DNA of 50,571 nucleotides from JAUXFK01 sp034189035 (lineage in GTDB: Bacteria > Desulfobacterota > UBA8473): NCBI GenBank assembly GCA_034189035.1, contig JAXHVA010000023.1, positions 1 to 50,571 on the forward strand, read 5' to 3'. Shown piece after piece: positions 15,437 through 25,413 of the stretch. The position numbers and the translations under genes are program-made. Below the pieces are notes generated by a model, which worked only from the letters and a program-made list of their open reading frames with translations, was not told the origin of the DNA and searched no databases. Every line of letters begins with the position of its first letter. Within the stretch, counting starts at the first letter, position 1.

Positions 15437-17062
15437 ATGATCACATTGCTTGACTATGGCGCGGGAAACGTAAGGAGTGTCATCAATGCCATAGAAAACG
15501 TGGGCGAGACTGTTAAGATTGTCGCAAACGGTGAGGATATTCTAAAGGCTGAAAGGCTTGTTTTCCCAGGGGTAGGCGCTTTCGGAAGTATGATGGAGAT
15601 CCTTAAGACAAATGGATGGATCGAACCGTTGAGGGATTACCTCAATTCTAACAGACCTTTTCTCGGGATATGTCTGGGATTACAGGCGCTGTTTGACTTC
15701 AGTGAAGAGGCCCCTGGCGTAAGAGGACTGGGCTTCATCCCGGGAGTCGTTAAACGGTTTGCCACGAACCTTTCAATACCTCATATCGGTTGGAATGGCA
15801 TCAATATCAAGCAGCCCTCACGAATCTTCGATGGGCTTCGAGGGGATGAAAAATTCTATTTTGTCCATTCATACCATGTCGTTCCAGAGGATAATTCGGC
15901 TATTCTTACAATAACAGACTATGGGTACAGTTTTATAAGCGCTATCCAAAAAGGGAGTGTTATTGCCACTCAGTTCCACCCGGAAAAGAGCGGTGTCTGT
16001 GGGCTTAGGATACTCCAAAACTTTTTGGAAAGAAGCGGAGCTGGAAAAATCCCTGTTAAGGTACCTGGAGAAACGAAGTTGGCCAAAAGGATTATTGCCT
16101 GTCTCGATGTACGATCCAACGATGAGGGTGATCTGGTGGTTACAAAAGGCGACCAGTATGATGTCAGGGAAGATGGGACAGTGAGAAACCTCGGCAAGCC
16201 AGTGGATCTGGCAAGGCGATACTATGAGCAAGGGGCAGATGAGATTACTTTTCTCAACATCACAGGGTTCAGGGATTTTCCTCTCGAAGATATGCCTATG
16301 CTGGAAGTGCTTCGGCAAACCTCGAAGAATGTCTTTGTCCCACTGACCATCGGCGGAGGGATTAGGGATTATACGGATAAGAACGACCGAAGATACTCGG
16401 CCCTGGAGGTTGCCTTTGAGTATTTCAGATCAGGTGCGGATAAGATCTCCATCGGAAGCGATGCGGTTCTAATCGCTGAGCAGTTCTTGAGGACCGGTCA
16501 AAAGACAGGACAGAGTGCCATTGAAGAGATATCCCGTGTATACGGTAATCAGGCGGTCGTTATTTCCATAGATCCCAGACGGATCTATGTGAAATCGAGA
16601 AATGAAGTGAAACACCATGTCATTGAGACTTCGATTCCAGGCCCAAACGGAGAAGAGTATTGCTGGTATCAGTGTACCATCAATGGAGGACGTGAGGGCA
16701 GAGGCCTGGATGCGGTTACACTGGCAGGAGTATGTGAAGAGCTGGGAGCAGGAGAGATTCTGCTCAATTGCATTGACAGGGATGGAACCAATATGGGATT
16801 TGATCTCGAATTAATCAACGCAGTCAAGGGTGCTGTCAGTATTCCGGTAATTGCTTCAAGCGGAGCAGGTTGTGTGAAACATTTTTATGAAGTATTTACT
16901 GGGACAGAGGTGGAATCTACCTTGGCTGCAGGTATATTTCATCGAGATGAGGTACCCATTGGGGCAGTGAAGGACTATCTGAAAGGCAAGGTAGAAATTC
17001 GGCCTTTGGATCTGCAAAACAAAGGAAACGGGCAAGAGCTTAGCTTTTTGAAACGGTGTTGA
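15437..17062 (+). CDS. hisHF: Bifunctional imidazole glycerol phosphate synthase (HisH-HisF fusion)
   Basis: Predicted 541 residues, two enzymes in one chain for the fifth step of histidine synthesis. Residues 1-205 are the glutaminase HisH: DYGAGNVRS, FLGICLGLQALF with the catalytic Cys, and ATQFHPEKSG. Residues ~215-530 are the cyclase HisF: IIACLDVRSNDEGDLVVTKG, VPLTIGGGIRD, EILLNCIDRDGTNMG, PVIASSGAG. Most bacteria use separate HisH and HisF; this domain order and insertions such as GPNGEEYCWYQCTI and DYTDKNDRRYSALEVA resemble eukaryotic HIS7. No other his gene is adjacent; fbp follows after 38 bases. Confidence 0.95.
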   Translation: MITLLDYGAGNVRSVINAIENVGETVKIVANGEDILKAERLVFPGVGAFGSMMEILKTNGWIEPLRDYLNSNRPFLGICLGLQALFDFSEEAPGVRGLGFIPGVVKRFATNLSIPHIGWNGINIKQPSRIFDGLRGDEKFYFVHSYHVVPEDNSAILTITDYGYSFISAIQKGSVIATQFHPEKSGVCGLRILQNFLERSGAGKIPVKVPGETKLAKRIIACLDVRSNDEGDLVVTKGDQYDVREDGTVRNLGKPVDLARRYYEQGADEITFLNITGFRDFPLEDMPMLEVLRQTSKNVFVPLTIGGGIRDYTDKNDRRYSALEVAFEYFRSGADKISIGSDAVLIAEQFLRTGQKTGQSAIEEISRVYGNQAVVISIDPRRIYVKSRNEVKHHVIETSIPGPNGEEYCWYQCTINGGREGRGLDAVTLAGVCEELGAGEILLNCIDRDGTNMGFDLELINAVKGAVSIPVIASSGAGCVKHFYEVFTGTEVESTLAAGIFHRDEVPIGAVKDYLKGKVEIRPLDLQNKGNGQELSFLKRC

Positions 17063-17100
17063 GTACTTTTTATAATTTCTCTAATCAAAGGAGGTAAAAG

Positions 17101-18111
17101 ATGAGCAAGTACGGAATAACAGTCACAGAACATATCTTGAGCCAGCAAAGATTGCATCCGGAGGCTAGCGGAGCCTTCACTGTTCTTCTTTCAGAACTGA
17201 TTGTTGCCGCGAAGATCATTTCCCTGGAAGTGAGAAAGGCTGGTTTAACGAATATTTTAGGGTTTACCGGAGATATAAATGTTCAAGGAGAGGCTGTACA
17301 AAAACTCGATGATTTTGCTCATTCTATTATTGTCAGGCGGATGTCTCATTTGGGTCAGTTGTGTGCCATGGTGTCTGAAGAGAGTGCAGACATAATAGAG
17401 ATACCGGATAAGTTTGAAAAGGGGAGTTATGTCCTGATATTTGATCCATTGGATGGTTCATCGAATATTGATGTGAACGTCAACATAGGTACTATCTTTT
17501 CCATACATAAAAAGGTCACTCCTGGTGAGCAGGTCTCAAGCATAGATGTGCTTCAACCAGGGTACAAGCAGGTGGCTGCGGGGTATTTTCTCTATGGGAC
17601 GAGTACGATGATGGTCTATACCGACGGACACGGCCTCCATGGGTTTACCCTTTATCCGAGTGTCGGTGAGTTTCTCCTTTCCCATCAAAGTATAAAAGTG
17701 CCTGAAAAAGGCAAGATATTCAGCGTAAATATGGGATATTGCAACTATTGGAATGATGATGTCAGGGCAATACTAGATCATTTTACAAAGGCCGATCCTG
17801 AAAATGGATTACCTTACTCTTTGCGCTATATCGGTTCCTTAGTTGCGGATTTTCATCGCACTTTACTCTATGGAGGGGTATTTATGTACCCTGCGGATAA
17901 TAAAGATCCAAAGAAACCACATGGCAAACTGAGACTTCTGTGTGAATGTTCACCGCTGGCGATGCTAATTGACCAGGCCGGTGGTATGGCAACAGATGGT
18001 AAGATGGATATTCTGGATATAGAACCTCAGGAGATACACCAGAGAGTACCCTTCTATATCGGAGCCAAGAGGGATGTGGAAACCATCATGAATATCATGA
18101 ATTCAAAATGA
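17101..18111 (+). CDS. fbp: Fructose-1,6-bisphosphatase class I
   Basis: Predicted 336 residues. Metal and phosphate-binding motif FDPLDGSSNIDVNVNIGTIF is intact, with EES (residues ~96-100) upstream and GGVFMYPAD and GKLRLLCECSPLAML towards the C-terminus, as in class I enzymes. Gluconeogenic, cytosolic. AAAGGAGG lies eight bases before the ATG. It follows hisHF closely and may be co-transcribed, though the pathways are unrelated. Confidence 0.96.
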   Translation: MSKYGITVTEHILSQQRLHPEASGAFTVLLSELIVAAKIISLEVRKAGLTNILGFTGDINVQGEAVQKLDDFAHSIIVRRMSHLGQLCAMVSEESADIIEIPDKFEKGSYVLIFDPLDGSSNIDVNVNIGTIFSIHKKVTPGEQVSSIDVLQPGYKQVAAGYFLYGTSTMMVYTDGHGLHGFTLYPSVGEFLLSHQSIKVPEKGKIFSVNMGYCNYWNDDVRAILDHFTKADPENGLPYSLRYIGSLVADFHRTLLYGGVFMYPADNKDPKKPHGKLRLLCECSPLAMLIDQAGGMATDGKMDILDIEPQEIHQRVPFYIGAKRDVETIMNIMNSK

Positions 18112-18227
18112 ATTATATAAAAATGGATTATCTCCAAATCAGTTGGTGGATTATAAACTTGACCCCTTGAATCCTCGAATCCTTTTCACCAACTCAACAA
18201 TGGGGGAAGAACTGAAAAGATAGACCA

Positions 18228-20078
18228 ATGGAAAGAGCGTTACACACCATAATAGAGATGAGCCATGATGGAATCGTTATCCTAGATGAGGATTTTATAA
18301 TCGGGTTTGCAAATAGAAATACCTCAGTACTGACAGGTTATGATGTCGAAGAGCTCAATGGTATGAATTTTATGGTCTTGCTCAACGATCGAAATAGAGA
18401 ATTTTTAACGGATATGTTAACACAAGACAGAGAAGGGGAAGACTTACGGTACTGCTCTGATTTGGAGATCGTTACAGCATTTGGGAGTACCAAAGAGATT
18501 GAGATTTGTATAACAAAAGCTAGAGATGAGAAGGGAAAAAGGAAGACCTTTGCCTATCTTCGAGATATTTCCGAAAAGAAGTTATCTGAGCAGAGATTGA
18601 AGAAAAAGGAAGAAGAATACAGGCTCTTATTCGAAAGAGTTCAGCAAGGTCTATTGATAAGCACAAAGCAGGGCAGAGTAATAGACTGTAATCGAGCCAT
18701 GTTAGAGATCTTGGGTTATAAGGATAAAGCCGATTTTGTTTCTTTGGATATTGCACGAGATATTTATGTAAACCCAAAAGATAGGATCATTTTTCAAGAG
18801 TTAGTTGAAAAAAAAGGTTTTTTTAAGGATTATGAAGTTGAGTTTAAAAGAAAAGATGGTGAACGAGTCACTGTTTTACTTGCAGGAAATATAAAAAGAG
18901 ATAAAGATGATAGAATCGTCGGATATGAGGTAATCATTACGGATATTACAGAGAGGAAGAGGATAGAGACCGAACTTATAAAGGCGAACGATTTCCTAAA
19001 TAATCTGATTGAGAGTTCTGTAGATGGGATCATTGCTGCTGATTTAAAGGGGAATATCCTTGTCTTTAATAAGGGGGCTGAGAAGCTTCTTAGATATAAG
19101 AGTGAAGAGGTTATCGGGAAGTTACACATCACTGAGATATATCCGCCAGGGGTTGCTCTGGAGATAATGAAAAAATTGAGGAGTCATGAGTTTGGTGGTA
19201 TTGGAAAGCTAGAGTCGAGTCAGAGCACTTTGGTCGGGAAGGATGGAGAGCAAGTGCCGATCAGTATTTCAGCTGCCATAATCTATGAGGATGGGAAAGA
19301 GATAGCGAGTGTGGGTATATTTACAGATCTGAGGGAGAAGTTGAAGATGGAGAAGGATTTACAGGATACTCAATTACAGCTCCTTCAATCTGAAAAGATG
19401 TCGTCATTAGGAAAGCTTGCAGCGGGTGTTGCTCATGAGATAAACAATCCCCTTGGTGGAATATTGATATTTTCGAATCTCCTGATTGAAGAGATGAGTG
19501 AGGATGATTACAGAAGGGAGGATTTAAAGAGGATAGCTGAGGAGGCTACGCGGTGCAAGGAGATCGTAAAGAGCCTTCTAGAATTTGCGCGTCAAACCGG
19601 GTCGAAGATGGAACTCGTTGACATAAACAAAGCGATCAACGACGGCCTTTTTTTTCTTGAAAATCAGGTCATATTTCATAATATTATGATTGAAAAGGAT
19701 CTCGATACTCACCTTCCTCTTATTGAGGGGAATTCCAGCCAGATAAAGCAGGTATTTATGAATATAATGGTAAATGCTGCTGAGGCTATGGAAGGCAGAG
19801 GGACCTTGGATGTAAGGACAACTTTTCAATCGAAAAACGATTCTGTCCTCATAGAGTTTTCAGATACCGGAGCAGGGATTCCGGTTGAAAACATCTCAAG
19901 GATTTTTGATCCTTTCTTTACTACAAAGGAGATTGGAAGGGGGACTGGCCTGGGTTTGAGTCTATCATATGGGGTAATAGAGGAACACAACGGAAAGATA
20001 GATGTAAAGAGCAAGATAGATGGAGGCACCTCTTTTATAATTGAATTGCCCATAAAGCATAAGGATCGGGCTGTATGA
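18228..20078 (+). CDS. Cytosolic PAS-domain sensor histidine kinase
   Basis: Predicted 616 residues with no membrane helix. Three PAS domains (~1-110, ~125-245, ~255-375), then HisKA with the phosphorylated His in AAGVAHEINNPLGG, then HATPase with N-box NIMVNAAEAM, G1 FSDTGAGIP and G2 GRGTGLGLSLSYG. The type pairs with NtrC-like regulators, and a gene for one follows 16-28 bases on. The signal is probably an internal redox, ligand or metabolite state. No strong ribosome-binding site is seen at 18228. Confidence 0.92.
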   Translation: MERALHTIIEMSHDGIVILDEDFIIGFANRNTSVLTGYDVEELNGMNFMVLLNDRNREFLTDMLTQDREGEDLRYCSDLEIVTAFGSTKEIEICITKARDEKGKRKTFAYLRDISEKKLSEQRLKKKEEEYRLLFERVQQGLLISTKQGRVIDCNRAMLEILGYKDKADFVSLDIARDIYVNPKDRIIFQELVEKKGFFKDYEVEFKRKDGERVTVLLAGNIKRDKDDRIVGYEVIITDITERKRIETELIKANDFLNNLIESSVDGIIAADLKGNILVFNKGAEKLLRYKSEEVIGKLHITEIYPPGVALEIMKKLRSHEFGGIGKLESSQSTLVGKDGEQVPISISAAIIYEDGKEIASVGIFTDLREKLKMEKDLQDTQLQLLQSEKMSSLGKLAAGVAHEINNPLGGILIFSNLLIEEMSEDDYRREDLKRIAEEATRCKEIVKSLLEFARQTGSKMELVDINKAINDGLFFLENQVIFHNIMIEKDLDTHLPLIEGNSSQIKQVFMNIMVNAAEAMEGRGTLDVRTTFQSKNDSVLIEFSDTGAGIPVENISRIFDPFFTTKEIGRGTGLGLSLSYGVIEEHNGKIDVKSKIDGGTSFIIELPIKHKDRAV

Positions 20079-20106
20079 AGTAACCCCTGAAAATATGGGA
20101 GAAGAG

Positions 20107-21468
20107 ATGTTCAACCGCTTCAGAATCCTGATTGTCGACGATGAAGAGGTCATACGGGAAGGGTGCTGTCGTGTATTATCGAAAGAGGATTACAAAGTAA
20201 AGTCCATAGCCTCTGGAAAAGATGGCCTCAGGTTGGCCAAGGAGTCTCCGTTTGATTTGATCCTTCTCGATCTCAAGATGCCTGACATAGATGGTTTAGA
20301 AGCCCTCAGTTTTTTTAAAGAGCAGGATCCCGATGTTGTTGTGATTATTATTACCGGTTATCCAGATGTTCAAACAGCAGTAAATGCAATGAAATTAGGA
20401 GCGTATGACTATATCTCAAAGCCTTTCACACCAGAAGCCCTCAGATTAATAGTCAAAAGGGGATTGGAAAAAAGGACGCTCATCTTAGAGAATAAATATC
20501 TAAAAGAAAAGCTCAATGTAACGAATCAATCCGAGCAGATAATAGGCAAGAGCGAGCCAATGCAAAGAATATACGGAATGATTCGAAAGATTGCTCCAAC
20601 GGACAGTACGGTACTTGTAACCGGAGAGAGCGGAACAGGAAAAGAGCTTATTGCTAAGGCCATTCATGCTCATAGTTTGAGAAGGGATAATGAGTTTGTA
20701 GCAGTAGATTGCGGGGCATTGGTGGAGACCCTTCTTGAGAGCGAGCTGTTCGGGCATGTGAAAGGATCATTCACAGGTGCTACACAAACAAAACACGGTA
20801 GCCTTGAGTTGGCAAACGGAGGGACATTCTTCTTTGATGAAGTCTCGAACCTCAGTCTCAATATGCAATCAAAATTGTTGAGGGTAATCCAGGAAAGAGA
20901 GATCAAACCTGTGGGAAGCGAAAAGAAGGTTCCCATAGATGTAAGGATAATAGCAGCTACGAATCAGGATTTAAGAAATGCAATCAAAGAAAAGACATTT
21001 AGGGAGGATCTCTACTACAGACTCAGTGTGTTTCCAATCCGTTTACCACCCTTAAAGGAGAGGGCAGAAGATATCCCCTTACTCGTTGAACACTTCGTTA
21101 ATAAGTACAATAAGAAAAAAAGGAAGCTTTCCATAAGAGTTGCACAGGAAACAATGGATCTGTTGCTCAGATACACATGGCCTGGCAATATAAGAGAACT
21201 GGGAAATACTATAGAGAGGGCGATGATACTTACTGATGATGGGATAATCCTCCCTGAAGATCTTCCATGGTATATTCGTGATCAAAGGGAAGATAAAGGA
21301 GGTATATTGTCAAAGGGCTTGGTCTCCCTCCAAGAAGTGGAGAAGATGCATATTGAATATGTCCTCGATAAAACGCGATGGAACAAATCAAAGACAGCTG
21401 AAATATTGGGTATTGATAGAAAGACCCTCTATCAAAAGGTAAAGAAGTATTCCTTGGTTCAAAAATAA
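20107..21468 (+). CDS. Sigma54-dependent response regulator, NtrC type
   Basis: Predicted 453 residues. Receiver domain 1-115 with acceptor Asp in ILLDLKMPDIDG and Lys in ISKPFTP. AAA+ domain from ~140: Walker A GESGTGKE, sigma54-contact loop GSFTGA (usual form GAFTGA, Ala to Ser), Walker B GGTFFFDEV, arginine-finger region FREDLYYRLSVFPIRLPPLKER. C-terminal Fis-type HTH NKSKTAEILGIDRKTLYQKV. ATG 20107 has GGGAGAAG upstream; ATG 20095 does not. It is the cognate partner of the preceding kinase and probably activates a -24/-12 promoter, which I could not locate. Confidence 0.93.
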   Translation: MFNRFRILIVDDEEVIREGCCRVLSKEDYKVKSIASGKDGLRLAKESPFDLILLDLKMPDIDGLEALSFFKEQDPDVVVIIITGYPDVQTAVNAMKLGAYDYISKPFTPEALRLIVKRGLEKRTLILENKYLKEKLNVTNQSEQIIGKSEPMQRIYGMIRKIAPTDSTVLVTGESGTGKELIAKAIHAHSLRRDNEFVAVDCGALVETLLESELFGHVKGSFTGATQTKHGSLELANGGTFFFDEVSNLSLNMQSKLLRVIQEREIKPVGSEKKVPIDVRIIAATNQDLRNAIKEKTFREDLYYRLSVFPIRLPPLKERAEDIPLLVEHFVNKYNKKKRKLSIRVAQETMDLLLRYTWPGNIRELGNTIERAMILTDDGIILPEDLPWYIRDQREDKGGILSKGLVSLQEVEKMHIEYVLDKTRWNKSKTAEILGIDRKTLYQKVKKYSLVQK

Positions 21469-21765
21469 CTGAGGAAAAAATCCCCATATGTTGCCAAACT
21501 CCCCACCAAATTCGATTCTTTCTAAATATAGTGATCAAATGGGTGATCTTTCTTTGATTCTATCTGCGATCTGGGTAGAAAATCCCCTTTATTCGATTTT
21601 TTAGGCTTACCTTCCTTGAATCATCTTCATAGGTAATTAAGAATATTTTTCAATATAATCAATATATTAGAGGATTTCATCTATACTTTAGTTAATGCGG
21701 TTAATAGACGGTATGGACATTGCTATATAAAATTACAGAATACGGACATTCGCAAATATACCAAG
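21469..21765. other. AT-rich spacer before the one-carbon cluster
   Basis: About 300 bases without a supported gene. No convincing sigma54 -24/-12 pair or strong terminator was found by eye. Confidence 0.4.
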
Positions 21766-22146
21766 ATGGTAAAAAAGGTGGAAAAGAGGGGAATCGTACT
21801 GATTACAGATCCTGACCTGAAAAGCAGTGAACGGTTATGCATCTTTTTTCAAAAAGAGGGGTATGATGTGGAGATAACAGACAGGATCAGTGAGTCCATC
21901 AGCAGGATTCAGAAGAAGGATATCGGTGTGTTTGTCCTCGATGTCGAGGCATCAGATATGAAATGGTATGAAGCGATTCCCATTATAAAGGGTATTGCTT
22001 CATGGCTCCCCATAATAATCACTTCATCTGAAAACACTCCTGAATTAGAGGCGAATATTCGCCGTCAGAAGGTATTCTACTACCATGTAAAATCTTTTGG
22101 TATTGAGGAGCTTCAACTGGCAATTCGCAATGCCTTAGAAAGGTAA
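21766..22146 (+). CDS. Single-domain response regulator (diverged receiver)
   Basis: Predicted 126 residues, one receiver domain and nothing else. Acidic pair in LITDPD, acceptor Asp in FVLDVEAS, switch Thr/Ser in IITSSEN, Lys in YYHVKSFG. The region after the acceptor is unusual (no MPxxxG). It lies 52 bases before the molybdopterin subunit gene and may tune the complex or a kinase in the cluster. Confidence 0.75.
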   Translation: MVKKVEKRGIVLITDPDLKSSERLCIFFQKEGYDVEITDRISESISRIQKKDIGVFVLDVEASDMKWYEAIPIIKGIASWLPIIITSSENTPELEANIRRQKVFYYHVKSFGIEELQLAIRNALER

Positions 22147-22198
22147 ACAGAGTTTTATCTGTTGTTATTGAGGATACAGACAATGAGGAGTTAAAACC

Positions 22199-24850
22199 TT
22201 GGAAAACATCACTCTTATAATAGACGGGAAGAATGTCAGTTGTCAAAAGGGGGTAACCCTCTTAAAGGCCGCTGATGATTATGGAATAGAGATTCCCACT
22301 CTTTGCTATCATCCTGACCTAAAGCCAGCCGGTGCCTGCCGTCTGTGCTTGGTGGAAGACGAAAAGACAAAGAGGCTAATGGCGTCATGTGTTACACCTG
22401 CAGCCCAAAACATGGTCATCCTTACAGATTCACCTCGTGTAATAAAACACAGACGCAATATTGCTCGTTTGATGATGGCAGAGCATCCGGAGTCTTGCCT
22501 GGTATGCAACAAAGGTAATCGCTGCAAATTGCGTCGGATAGCAGCTCGGTTGGGTGTAGGGGAGATAGGCCTCTATCCCATGCCCAACTATAAGAGGCTG
22601 GAGCATGTAAACCCTTTTATAATCAGGGACTTAAGCAAGTGTATCCTCTGTGGAAAGTGTATCCGGGCAGACCATGAACTCGTTGTTGTGGGAGCAATAG
22701 ACTATAATCTCAGGGGTTTTAAATCCCGCCCTGCTACTGTGCATGATCGAGCCTTAGAGCAATCGAGCTGTACCTTTTGTGGTACCTGTGTGTCCATGTG
22801 TCCGACCGGGGCCCTCGCGCCGAAAAATACACGATATGTGGGGACACCTGAGCGTGAATCTCTTTCTATCTGCGGTTTCTGCGGTGTGGGCTGTTCGCTC
22901 TTTTTAGGTGTTGCCAAAGAACAGGTCGTAGAGGTCAATCCTTCACACCTGCATGATACAGTTAATGGAGCTACACTCTGTGTGCGAGGATACTTTGCAC
23001 ACGACTTTCTGAATGCCGGCGAACGTCTAACCCGTCCTATGGTTCGAAATAATGGTGAACTGGTTTTTACCTCATGGGAAGAGGCATTGGAACGTGTAGC
23101 AAAACGACTCCTCGATATTAAAAGAGAAAATGGTCCTCAGAATGTGGCGTTCTTGGGATCTTCCAAATGCACAAATGAAGAAAATTACATCTTTCAGAAG
23201 ATGGCCAGGAGTATTCTAAAGACCAATAATGTGGACAATGGGGGTTACATTTACGGGCAATCTTTCTGGGATCGTATTGATGAAAAAACTGGCAGCAGGT
23301 ATGGTATGCAACCCCTTGCACGTCTTTTGGAAGAGGAAGTAATCTTTGTTCTCGGTGCTGACCCAAATCAATCGGTTCCTGTGGTGGGATATTATCTCAA
23401 AAGGGCAGCCAGACAGGGTATCCCTTTGGTCATTGTTGATCCTAGGCACACGGAGTTAGTTGACTTTTCATCGATATGGCTCCGTATTTCACCAAATAGC
23501 GACCTCGAGTTGATCAATGGTCTTGCAGCGTTGCTTTTTAAGGGAAAGGGGTATGATTTTGATTTCATAGTGAGATTCACACATGGTTTTGACCAATATC
23601 GTGCTGGTCTTTCCTGTGTTGATCTTGATAGGAGTAGCCGCATAACAGGTGTAGATGTGAGCATAATGGAAGTGACAGCAGAGCTATTGCATGGCAAAAA
23701 GATCGCCTTTGTGATTGGGCATGGAATTTTGAAGCAGAGATACGGATTGCAAATTCTGGATGCCATATTCAACCTTTCATTGATGACCGGAAATCTGGTA
23801 TCCCAAGGTGCGGGTTTATATCTTATTGCGAGTGAAAACAACCAGGTAGGTTCAAGGGATATGGGAGCAGTGCCGTATGCACTTCCCTGCCGAAAATCGC
23901 TGAATGATGATGAGGCACGAAGACGGTTCGAAGATGTATGGCAGACAGATATTTCCCCTGACCAAGGCCTCAACATGGTTCAAATGATCGAGGAAGCAGA
24001 AAAAGGCAGTCTCAAATCAATATATATAATGGGGGAAAACCCTATTCGCAGCCTGCCACAGCCCGATAGAGTTCGCAAGGCCTTGGATAAATTGGATTTC
24101 ATTGTAGTACAGGATATTATTAGAAACGAAACAACTGAGATTGCAGATGTGGTTCTGCCTGGAGCAGCGTTCAGTGAAAAGGGAGGATCCTTTACAAATT
24201 TGGAGGGAAGAATACAGTCTTTTGAGCTTGTGGTTTCCCCTCCAGGTGAGGCAAAACCTGACTGGGAAATCATTACCCTTCTCACGTCAAAGATGGGGGA
24301 TGGGCTGAGTTATCGTTCCCTGGAAGAAATCCGAGATGAAATCATTGAGCTTGTGCCGATGTATGCACATCGAAATGGAAATAGATATGCAAAATGGGTT
24401 GATGAAAGGGGTGAAAGGAAGCCTTTACACGTGGATGGGACACAAAGAGGGTTCTCTTTTTGTTCCCTTGCTTCTACTGAAGAGGAGACATTCGATGATG
24501 GTTATCCTTTTACTGCTATCTTAGGTTCTTGCTGTTACCATTTGGGGAGTGGAACCCGAACGAGTTATTCGAAGCGTATCCGAGAGATGGATTCACGAGG
24601 TGAGGTAGAGATATCGCTTGAGGATGGGATGAATCTTGGTCTCAATAACGGAGATACCATTCGAGTTATTTCGCAATTTGGATCATTGAAAAGGGAAATC
24701 AGGCTAAAAAGACGAATAAAGGCAGGTTTGATCTTTGTGCCTATGGCATTTCATCAAAATGACGCAAGAAACCTCATCAGATTAAGCCAACTTTGCACAT
24801 TAGACTCCTCCGGCTGGAACACATGCAAGGTCAAAATAGAGAAGATCTAA
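22199..24850 (+). CDS. Molybdopterin/NuoG-like Fe-S subunit lacking the formate dehydrogenase Sec/Cys
   Basis: Predicted 883 residues, TTG start with GAGGAG upstream. Order: [2Fe-2S] domain (CYHPDLKPAGACRLC...C), HxxxC cluster (HPESCLVCNKGNRC), ferredoxin pair in which the first reads CILCGKCIRAD (fourth Cys replaced by Asp) and the second CTFCGTCVSMCP, a [4Fe-4S] CGFCGVGC...LCVRG, then the molybdopterin domains. In formate dehydrogenases NNVD is followed by ...(Sec/Cys)-His; here NNVDNGGYIYGQSF puts Tyr352 and Gly353 there. So formate oxidation is unlikely, and the subunit may be a wiring scaffold as in NuoG, or act on another substrate. It stands first in an operon with NuoE, NuoF-GltD, MetV and MetF. 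Confidence 0.88.
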   Translation: MENITLIIDGKNVSCQKGVTLLKAADDYGIEIPTLCYHPDLKPAGACRLCLVEDEKTKRLMASCVTPAAQNMVILTDSPRVIKHRRNIARLMMAEHPESCLVCNKGNRCKLRRIAARLGVGEIGLYPMPNYKRLEHVNPFIIRDLSKCILCGKCIRADHELVVVGAIDYNLRGFKSRPATVHDRALEQSSCTFCGTCVSMCPTGALAPKNTRYVGTPERESLSICGFCGVGCSLFLGVAKEQVVEVNPSHLHDTVNGATLCVRGYFAHDFLNAGERLTRPMVRNNGELVFTSWEEALERVAKRLLDIKRENGPQNVAFLGSSKCTNEENYIFQKMARSILKTNNVDNGGYIYGQSFWDRIDEKTGSRYGMQPLARLLEEEVIFVLGADPNQSVPVVGYYLKRAARQGIPLVIVDPRHTELVDFSSIWLRISPNSDLELINGLAALLFKGKGYDFDFIVRFTHGFDQYRAGLSCVDLDRSSRITGVDVSIMEVTAELLHGKKIAFVIGHGILKQRYGLQILDAIFNLSLMTGNLVSQGAGLYLIASENNQVGSRDMGAVPYALPCRKSLNDDEARRRFEDVWQTDISPDQGLNMVQMIEEAEKGSLKSIYIMGENPIRSLPQPDRVRKALDKLDFIVVQDIIRNETTEIADVVLPGAAFSEKGGSFTNLEGRIQSFELVVSPPGEAKPDWEIITLLTSKMGDGLSYRSLEEIRDEIIELVPMYAHRNGNRYAKWVDERGERKPLHVDGTQRGFSFCSLASTEEETFDDGYPFTAILGSCCYHLGSGTRTSYSKRIREMDSRGEVEISLEDGMNLGLNNGDTIRVISQFGSLKREIRLKRRIKAGLIFVPMAFHQNDARNLIRLSQLCTLDSSGWNTCKVKIEKI

Positions 24851-24900
24851 GGTACAATGACTCAGAAGGAGTAAAGATATATTGAAAGAGGAGAAGATGA

Positions 24901-25413
24901 ATGAAACCAGAAGAGATCGACTGGAATAAGCTTACCTCTATTATCGAGACTCACCAAGATAGAAGATGGGGGCTCATTCCCCTATTACAGCAAATACAGG
25001 AAGAATTTGGATATATTCCGCCTGAATCGATTGAACAGATTGCTGAAGTTCTTAAGTTATTTCCCTCACAGGTTCAGGGAGTAATCTCATTCTACGCTGG
25101 ATTTTCACTGAAGCCTAAAGGCAAACATATACTCAGAGTATGTCGTGGAACAGCCTGTCATGTCAAAGGCAGTAGAAGCATTCTGAGGCTGATAAAGAGA
25201 GACCTGGAACTCGATGAAGGCGAGACGACTCCTGACTATCACTTTAGCCTCGAAACAACGGCTTGTCTTGGTGCCTGTGCGCTTGCTCCTACCATGATGG
25301 TCAATAAGACCTATTTTGGTAAGCTTTCTCCACCAAAGGTAAGCAGCATACTGGCCGAGTACAGTAAAGGTAAGAAGAAAGAAATAGGGGATATCACAGA
25401 TGAAGAAGATTGA
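24901..25413 (+). CDS. NuoE-like [2Fe-2S] subunit
   Basis: Predicted 170 residues, thioredoxin-like ferredoxin of complex I/HndA/FdhC type. N-terminal helical bundle (VLKLFPSQVQGVISFYAGF) and four ligands: CRGTAC and CLGAC. Mediates electron flow between the NuoF flavin and the Fe-S chain. Preceded by GAGGAG; overlaps the NuoF-GltD gene by 14 bases, so the two are translationally coupled. Confidence 0.93.
   Translation: MKPEEIDWNKLTSIIETHQDRRWGLIPLLQQIQEEFGYIPPESIEQIAEVLKLFPSQVQGVISFYAGFSLKPKGKHILRVCRGTACHVKGSRSILRLIKRDLELDEGETTPDYHFSLETTACLGACALAPTMMVNKTYFGKLSPPKVSSILAEYSKGKKKEIGDITDEED

Noticed and set aside
21640..21766. Sigma54 promoter before the receiver/molybdopterin operon
   Set aside because: TGGACATTGCT has GG and GC too close together for a -24/-12 element.
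22199..24850. Annotation as formate dehydrogenase alpha subunit
   Set aside because: The Sec/Cys and His of the active site are Tyr and Gly, and the context is MetV/MetF rather than formate metabolism.
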